A stretch of 64,000 bases of DNA from Ceratotherium simum simum (Eukaryota > Chordata > Mammalia > Perissodactyla > Rhinocerotidae), in contig NW_004454210.1 of the NCBI RefSeq assembly GCF_000283155.1, positions 2,362,031-2,426,030 on the forward strand. Reading direction: 5' to 3'. A program made the position numbers and the translations under genes. The notes under the pieces were generated by a model. The model saw nothing but the letters and a program-made list of their open reading frames with translations, did no database searches and was not told the DNA's origin. How positions within the stretch are numbered: the stretch's first letter is position 1; every line of letters begins with the position of its first letter. Shown here one piece after another: positions 1-64,000 of this stretch.

Positions 1-210
1 GACCCTCCCTGGGCCACTGAAGGGCCCTCTATTTGGGGAGGACTTTACACCCTAATAGGAGTGGGGAGATGAAGCTGGGGAGAGAGGGCAGAAGAGCCTG
101 CCATTCTGGCCTTGGTTCTAGAACTGACTCATCCTGTGCCACTGAGCAAACCCCTTCTCAGGCCTCAGTTTCTTCTGGGCTAAATTAAGAGGCTCAGAGT
201 TGTTCTGGAG

Positions 211-413
211 CAGCACTGTCCAATGGAACTTTCTACAATGATGGAATGTTCTATAGCTGCACCATCCAACATGGTAGCCACTAGCCAGGTGCGGCTTGTG
301 AGCACTAGAAATGTGGCTAGTGTGCCTGGGGAACTGAATTTTCCTATTTTAATTACTTTAAATGTAAATTTAAATAGCTACATGCGGCTAGTGGCTACTG
401 AATTGGACAGTGC
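211..413 (+). mobile_element. hAT/Charlie-type non-autonomous element
   Basis: The ends CACTGTCCAATGGAAC and ATTGGACAGTGCC are inverted, and internal inverted halves read TAGCCACTAGCC and GGCTAGTGGCTA. The same family occurs at 10017. The subfamily was not assigned. Confidence 0.75.
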
Positions 414-611
414 CCATGTCTCCCAACTGTAAAATGGGCATAATACTAGAATCCAGCCTTCTGGGGTCCCTGTGAGGATAAAATGAGAAAATGCACATAA
501 AGCCCTCAGCCCGGTCTTTGGCATATGATAAAATATATTTTAGTAACTGTTCTTTCTGGGGTCCAGGATGCCCTTGAGAACTGGAGAAAACCATGAATCT
601 TACACCAGAAT

Positions 612-800
612 TTACCCATCACAGACACACATGCACGCTGCACACGCATACAAATCACACATGCACACATTCGTACACAACTACACATACATATCACACA
701 CCCGTGCACGCTGCAGACATATTGTGTGCACACACATCACACACATGCTTACACATCAAACACACTTGCACACACAGATCACACATGCACACCCACAACT
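612..800. repeat. Degenerate CA-rich tract
   Basis: Imperfect ACACA-rich sequence with many CACACATGCA-like units; low complexity, so its open frames are not genes. Confidence 0.85.
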
Positions 801-2049
801 TTGCATCCAAGTTCAAGCGGCTCCAAAGCCAGGTGGAGAGTGCCTTTCAAACATGCAAGTTCCTTCCAGCTCTAAAAACCTCCAAGACTAGGAGCACATG
901 TTGCCCAGTCTCTGAGTCTCCGTCTCCTCCCCTCCCTGCCCAGGCTCAGGCATCTCAGAAAACCCTTCCCAATGCTCAGAGCCAAGCGCAGAGGTAGGGC
1001 TCTGGAAAAATCCTCGCGCATGGAGGGCAGGCCCAGGGCAAGGGCGACAGGCCGGATTCTGTGAGCTCATCCCGGCAGCCGTCACCAGAGTTCCCAGAGA
1101 GGCCGGTGGCGTCGGGAGGGGGTGACTGGGTGGGAGCGGCTGTGGTGGCGGCGGCAGCAAGGGGTGTGGGGCAAGGAGAGGGAGGCTGCAGGGAACACGC
1201 TATAATAGCAGCTTTGTGCTCCGCTTCCCAGCTCCCTGGGAACGCCAGGAAGATTATGAAACCCGGTGTCTTTGGGAATGCCAGGATATTAGCTGGAAAA
1301 AGAATAATACGAAAATAAAATAATGCTCGGGATGGAGACAGCAGACGATTAGCAGACAGAGCCAGGGCCTCCCGCTCCGCAGAGGGAGCCAGGCTTGGCC
1401 CCAGCAGAAGGTTTCAGGGAAAGGCTGCCCGTGCTAATGAGCAGACAGGGCCTGCCTTCCAGCGAGACGTCTTCAGGAAGGGAGCTGTCAAGCGAGGCCC
1501 AGCCTGCTGGTGGATGCAAGGGCCAGGGGAGGGGTGGTAGGAGGCAAGGGGGCGCCACAGGCCTGGTCCTTGGGCCCAGACATCCACAAATGTCAGATTA
1601 CCAGGAAGGCCACCTGGCCACCACCCACATCCTTCCCTGGACTCCTTCAAGCTCTGCCTCCCAGGGTCGTCCTCCAGGAAGCTTCCCTCATTAGGCACCG
1701 TCACTCTGGAAGGACTCGTATTCTGCCCTCCAGCACTTCAAGGATGCAGAGTCTACTGCATCTTTATTTGCATTCACATGTGAATGTCTCTCTGCTAATC
1801 AGACAGGAGTTCCCCATGGGCCAGGCCTCCACCATCAGATCAGGGGATCATTAGATCACTTTTCCTCCCACTGGGGAGCAGGGAGAACATGTCATCTTTC
1901 CCTGCCTCCCTCTCCAGGACCCTGGCCACACACCTACAGCCAGGAATAGAAACACCCTGCCTCCCTCAGAAAGGCATCCAGGTGAGGGGGCCGATGTGAC
2001 CCCCTCCCTCATCTTCATGATGTACTATGTACTTCACAGCCTCGCTACT

Positions 2050-2165
2050 CGAGGATGGTCCTTGGACCAGCAGCATCAGCATCACCTGGAGGCCTGTTAG
2101 AAACGGAGACTCTCGGGCCCCACCTGGACACCGAATCAAGGGCGTGCATTTTAACAAGATCCCCA
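2050..2165 (+). mobile_element. MER5A-like element
   Basis: Reads GGTCCTTGGACCAGCAGCAT, then CATCACCTGGAGGCCTGTTA, ending TTTTAACAAGATCCCCAG; typical of the hAT-Charlie MER5A family. Confidence 0.75.
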
Positions 2166-4827
2166 GATGGCTCTATGTTCATTAACTGAGAAGCACTTCT
2201 TTATATGGGTCATGTCCTTAATCCTTCAAGGACCCTAGGACACGGTGACTTTCATGAGTGAGCTAACAAAGTCACTAAAGGGATAAGTGACCTGTCCACA
2301 GCTGAAGCAGAGGAGGCAGAATTCAAACCAAACCTGCACCACTCAGAAACATCGCCCGTCCCGCCACACCCCTGCCAAGCGAATCAGCAGGCATCGGTGC
2401 CCAGTGGGCAAAGGCCAGCCCCCAGAACAGCGGCTGGGTCCTGGCACCCAGGGAACCCAACTGTCTGCCCCCATAATGCAGGGTGGACTTGAGCCCTGGT
2501 GCCTGCTGGGGCATCAGTACATCCCGGGACGAAAGACCACAGGCTCAGGGACAAGAGGCCAGGCTGTGCTTGACCCCGGCAAGAGCATGTAAAGGTGACC
2601 ACGGAAGGGGAGTGTGTGTGTGGATGGCCAGTGGGGGCTCCATTCACTCAAGGAGAGTAGTCCAGACAGTTCCTGTCCAATGGGCCGTGGCCCTATCCAA
2701 ATGCCGGCTGCACTTAAAGACTTCCCAAAACTCTGTCCTCCAGCTCCAGGTTTGTGGGATCCAGCCTCTCCAACCACTGTCTGCTCTGGTTCCCTATGTC
2801 AGCAAAGTTCCCCCGGGGACTCAGAGGGCTCCACTGTGCTGGTTTCTTCCACATATCACAGGCGAGCCACACCTGCATAGCACTCAATCACCTTCCCATG
2901 GCTGTTGACTGACATTCGATTTCTGTGCTCCCTCATGACACTTTCTCCCACAGGAAGAAGAAACGGATTGGTTTCTCTGTTCTGGGAAATGCCCCGCTTC
3001 GCTCTCCCAGTCACCGAGCCGTGACAGCTTGGCAGTGGGTCCTCCAGCCTTGCTGGTCTTCTTCCCCCAGACCCTGGCCAGCCCCAGAGCCCGTCCACGC
3101 TTTCGTCCACGTGTCTCTGGGCACCTCTGGCTTTGCGCCCTCTCTCCTCCTGGCCCCCTCACCTCACAGCTGATGCTCAGCCCCCACGCCTCCCAGCCTC
3201 CCTGCCATGGGCCACCTGGCAGGCAGCCACCCGATCCATCTTCCTGACACAGCCCTTCACCGTGTGTGTGTCACACTTTTAGGGCCAACCGTGAACTCAT
3301 CGCAGCCCAGGTCCACCCCACCCTGCGGCGTGGAGATGGGAGTGGCCCCCTCGTCCACCCAGTGGAACCTCTGAGGCCTATGTGACCCTTCCCTCCCCAA
3401 GCACTGCTTCTCCACGTCGCTCCACTTGGTCCCACGGCTCCCACCGCAGATGGCCACCTTGTCCCAATCTCTAACCAAGACTCCTGATGGTCTCCTGCTG
3501 GGATGCTCTCCCTCCCCAACCATCCTCCTTGACTACTTGACCTAATGGCCCTAAGGCCCAGCTCTGACCAGAGCACTCCTCCGCTCAACAACCCACACTA
3601 GCTCCCTACTGCTCACTGAAGAGTCCTGTGGGTGTCATCTATAGCTCTTTGCCCAGCACTGTTTTGGGTTTTTTTTCATTTTCAGATGCTCTTCTCCCCA
3701 ACCTGGTGGTGCTGTCAACCACAGAAAAGGGGAGTGACCCAGGATGGCCAATCAGAATGTTCCGTTCCTCACCCTCAGGCTCAGGGACTGGTGTAGGCAC
3801 AGGACCACACAGAGCCAGTCAGCCACACACAAGACTGTTACTGGTTCTGGAGAAAGAACACTCACTCCTCTGGGGTCTCCAGCTGAGAGGAAAATAGAGG
3901 ACGCTGGCGTGGGGCTGTGCTATTTTATCTAGCAGGGCTTCGTCGGCTGTAAAGATGATGCCAGCCTTCTGTCACGGGTGCCATCTTTGCTACCACATGG
4001 AGCGAGCCAGTGTGAGAACAAGGCCAACACAGAGGAGCAGCCAGAAACACAGAGTCCAGGACACTGTATGAACCCCTATTTCCTGCCAGGCCTGATGCCC
4101 AATTCACTTCTCAGGCTCTTCCCAGATGCCTGAGCCCTTCAACCCCTTTTCTCTCTTTAGCCCATGTGAGTTGAGTTTCCGTCTGATGGAAACAGTCCTG
4201 CTTCCTTCGGGTGCCTGCCCAGCCCCCTCGGCCCTGGCCCTGACTCTGAGGTCTGCCGAGGCCCCCACCTCTCCGCTGGTGCCACATGAACATCCCCCAG
4301 ACCCTGCCCTGTGCCCAAGCCAGGCCCTTTCTGACAAGACAAAGGGAGTCATCGAACACCAGCCCTGCCCCACAAGACTCCTCAGCTGTGCCTGCTCCAA
4401 CCTGGGTGGCAGATCCCCCCTGCCCTGCTCCTACCCTAGCCTGAGTGCCAGCTCAGTGGTCCAGGGAGCCTAGGGCTCTGCCGTCTCCTCTCGGCCTCCC
4501 CACAACTTGGCCTCAAGACCAGGAAGGGGCTCCCACCAGAGCCTGTGACAGGTGTCTCTGATGACACCTGGCCCCTAGAGGGCTTCCTCTCCCATGCTGC
4601 CACCCCTGGGCCTGGCCGACCATCAAGGCCTGAGCAGGATGGAACCTCCAGGCCCTGACCACTCCTCCTCAGGGCCACTGCCAGCCCCAACTCCCTTCCC
4701 CGTTCCCACCCCATCAGATCTTGGGCCTGCCCCCTGCAGTTCCCCAGCCCTCGCAGCAGCGCTGCCCCAGAGATGTGTGCCCAGCCCTGGCACCAGGACT
4801 AAGACCACTGCTCCTCACCCTGACCAA

Positions 4828-4828
<1 letters not shown>

Positions 4829-4868
<40 letters not shown>

Positions 4869-4872
4869 CACA
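4829..4872. repeat. CA dinucleotide microsatellite
   Basis: About 20 CA units, interrupted once by CG near 4861. Confidence 0.97.
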
Positions 4873-5658
4873 GCTGGCTGCACACAGACATGCTAGATTC
4901 CTTCAGCCTGCACAGCTGGTGAGAACTGCTCCTCAGGGTCACAGCCCAAAGCCCCAACAGGGGGCAGGCGGTCCTGGCTGGACTTCAAAGGGGGGTGTCT
5001 CATCCTGGGCATCTCATTCCCACTTCCAGGAACCCCCAGACCAACAAAGCAGGGAACAGGCTAAGTCCTGGCCCTGAACGTCCCCACTCAGACTGCCCAG
5101 GAAGGGCATCTCATCTCTTTTGGGGAACATATCATCCAACCTTGATAACCTTGGATAACCTTGAGCTGACTCCAATTCTGCTGGCTCCAGAAAGTGCACA
5201 CTGGGGCAAGACAGCCAGCCTGGGGCTCAGCTTCTGAGGCACATTCCCCACAAATTCCTGGGGATGCCCAAGCAATGGCCTCTGTCCCAGGAGGACTCAT
5301 GTCCAACCAAGGACATTCAGGGGTCACTAGAGCTCTCTGACCACTCCCACAGGCAAGGCCAAAGCCTCTGGGCCCACCCCCACACCAGCCAGCATCTTCA
5401 CGAACAGTCAGGTCCCTTGGCTCCAGCCACAGGGCAGGCCATCAGAGGGCCAAAGTCCTCTCCCCCGGCTCCCATCTTGACTTCACAAAGGAGCAGCAGG
5501 TGTTCTGGTGCCAGGACAGGGGCTGTTTTACTTTAGGGGGACATCCAGACTGGTGCCCACTTTCCCCACATGCAACCAGGATGACTGGCCAATGCTCCAT
5601 CCAAAGTCCTATCCCGAGCATCCCTGCACCTCCCCTGCATCAGCCCTGAACAGCCCTA

Positions 5659-62470
<56,812 letters not shown>

Positions 62471-64000
62471 CTGGAAGAGATGGGGAGGCAGGGGGCAGCA
62501 GGTCAGTGCATTGGCCTTGGACCACCGCCCTCCAGCGTCTCTCCTGTTCCTTTCATCCCTCCACCAAGGAAGATGGCTCTGACAGGGGTCAGGTTTGCAG
62601 GAGGCTATGGCAAAGCCACCCCCAGGGGCCCATCAGCATAGACAGGTACAGAATCTGGAGTCAGGTTCTACCACTCAGAAGCTGTGCAACCTTGGGCAAG
62701 ATCTGTAACCTCTCTGTGCCTCAGTTTCCTCATCTGTAAAATGGGAGTAGTAATAGCAACAGCACCTTCCTCATAGGGTCAAATGACAATTAAATTGGTT
62801 GACAGAGCACCTAGTAACCTTCTATAAACAAATCAGCAATTGAAAAAAAGCTCTCCTGTAGGATTTTTCCAGTCTCAGCCTAGGCCCATCTTCAGGAAAA
62901 AGCCCGCTTGGCCACTCTGCTCAGCTGAGGGCCTTCCCCTGCTTCTGCACACACAGCTCAGCCTTGCTCTGCTCAGGTCCCAGCTAGCACTGAGAGGGTC
63001 TCAGGGTACCACTCGCCTATCTGAGCCCTCTGACCTCCCAGAAGCACCTCTGTCCCCCATCTCACCCCAGCTGTTCTGGCTTTGACCAGCTGAGAGGAGA
63101 GTGACTGTCACACCATTCCCATGGACCGGGGGAAGGCTGCCTTGTGCTCCCACCCCACCCAACCCCCCAGGAGCCCTGCACTGTTCAAAGGGGCCCCTGA
63201 ACCTGGAGAAAAGGCCCAGCCTCAGCCAGCTCCCCAGACACGCAGCAACTAGGCCAGTGGGGGCCTGGCCGAGCTTTCTCTGGTCCCACAGGTCCAGCAC
63301 AGCTCCTGGGGCAGCCTTCTTATCAAAGCAATAAATGCTCTATTCAAGAACATTTGGAAATTATAAAAACTTTAAGGAAAAGAATGCAAAAAGAAAAAAA
63401 TTGCCATAATTCCACCACTATTCACGTTTTGATATAATTCTCTCCAATCTTTTTGAATGAATAGTGTACAGCTCTGCTGTGTATAAATGCTTTTCTTTTA
63501 CTTAATGTCAGACAATAAGTATCTCCCCAGGTTTTGACAAACCCATTATAAACATAATTGTTAATTATGCCTTGACAGAATTGTTAATGACGCATAACAT
63601 CGCCTGAGCTGCTCAGCACAATTCACTAGACGCATATCTCTACCGAGTAATATTAGGAATGCCCGGAGACTGCTGGAGCGGATCCTAATCCTGAGACGCA
63701 AGGGGCTGAAGGCCCCGAATGTATGCAGATCTGGGGCGTGAACTTTCCGGATTGGGGCCCGGGCAAGGGCAGCCAGGCTAAGGGAAAGCAGGAGGTGTGA
63801 AGGTGGGGCTCATAATAACGACGGAGGAGGCCGGAGGCAGCTCCGCACCGCAGGGACCAGGGAGGAGGCAGGGGCAGCAACGGGACCCTTGAAGTCCCGG
63901 GTCCGAGGCATTGCCCTAACGGCTATGCAAGTTCCTGAACCACCACCAGGTGTCGCCACTTGAGCAGCCTGCGCGCCCCACACCCTGAGCTCCTGCAACC
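62471..64000 (-). other. DYSF: DYSF intron 4 (part)
   Basis: No exon was seen; the exon before exon 5 must lie above 64000. There is a MIR at 62655-62822. An AT-rich stretch at 63330-63600 looks like a degraded old interspersed repeat I cannot assign. The last 200 bases (63800-64000) are GC-rich, without a recognisable gene. Confidence 0.7.
62655..62822 (+). repeat. MIR SINE fragment
   Basis: GCTGTGCAACCTTGGGCAAG, TGTGCCTCAGTTTCCTCATC and TGTAAAATGGGAGTAG are a close MIR match. Confidence 0.85.

Noticed and set aside
63942..63960. A third CTCF-like site (CCACCAGGTGTCGCCA)
   Set aside because: One key G of the core is replaced by T, so the match is too weak to claim.

Overview
The window is mammalian chromosomal DNA carrying the middle of one large gene, dysferlin (DYSF), on the minus strand. 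Twenty-six consecutive exons could be placed to the base. They match human exons 5 to 30 in order, phase and, except for exon 6, length. All have GT/AG splice borders and join into one open frame of 3,012 nt (1,004 codons). Human exon and residue numbers used here come from memory of the human protein. The transcript runs from high to low coordinates: exon 5 is at 62356-62470 and exon 30 at 5707-5880. Exons 1-4 (with C2A) lie beyond 64000. Exons 31-55 (C2D to C2G and the membrane anchor) lie below position 1. No other protein gene was found.

Organism: at least nine copies of a tRNA-derived SINE of the equine repetitive element (ERE) type, several with clear target-site duplications, point to an odd-toed ungulate (horse, ass, rhinoceros or tapir). 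The sequence alone does not say which. The other repeats are shared by placental mammals: MIR, L2, old L1 tails, MER5A-like and Charlie-like hAT elements, a Tigger element and a probable MaLR solo LTR.

Layout by position. 62471-64000 is intron 4. Exons 5-6 (60-62.5 kb) encode the proline-rich linker after C2A. Exons 7-11 (54-58.5 kb) encode C2B and the start of FerI. Exons 12-16 (35-49.5 kb) encode C2C, with the large introns 11, 13 and 15. Intron 16 (27.5-35.4 kb) holds a dense ERE cluster in an old L1 and two CTCF-like motifs. Exons 17-21 (23-27.5 kb) encode the C2C to FerA linker, including the 42-nt cassette exon 17. Exons 22-23 encode FerA, 24-25 FerB, and 25-30 the nested DysF domain. 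Positions 1-5706 are intron 30.

The gene product is the ferlin that drives Ca2+-dependent vesicle fusion in muscle membrane repair. Residues mutated in human dysferlinopathy that could be checked (G299, R555, R959, W999, R1038, R1046) are the normal residue here, so this looks like a functional allele. I found no sign of an undescribed biological system. The items most worth checking are possible regulatory sequences in introns (CTCF-like pair, a CpG-rich patch in intron 13, AT/GC-mosaic non-repeat blocks in introns 22, 16 and 30) and some lineage-specific changes in the protein and in the SINEs.
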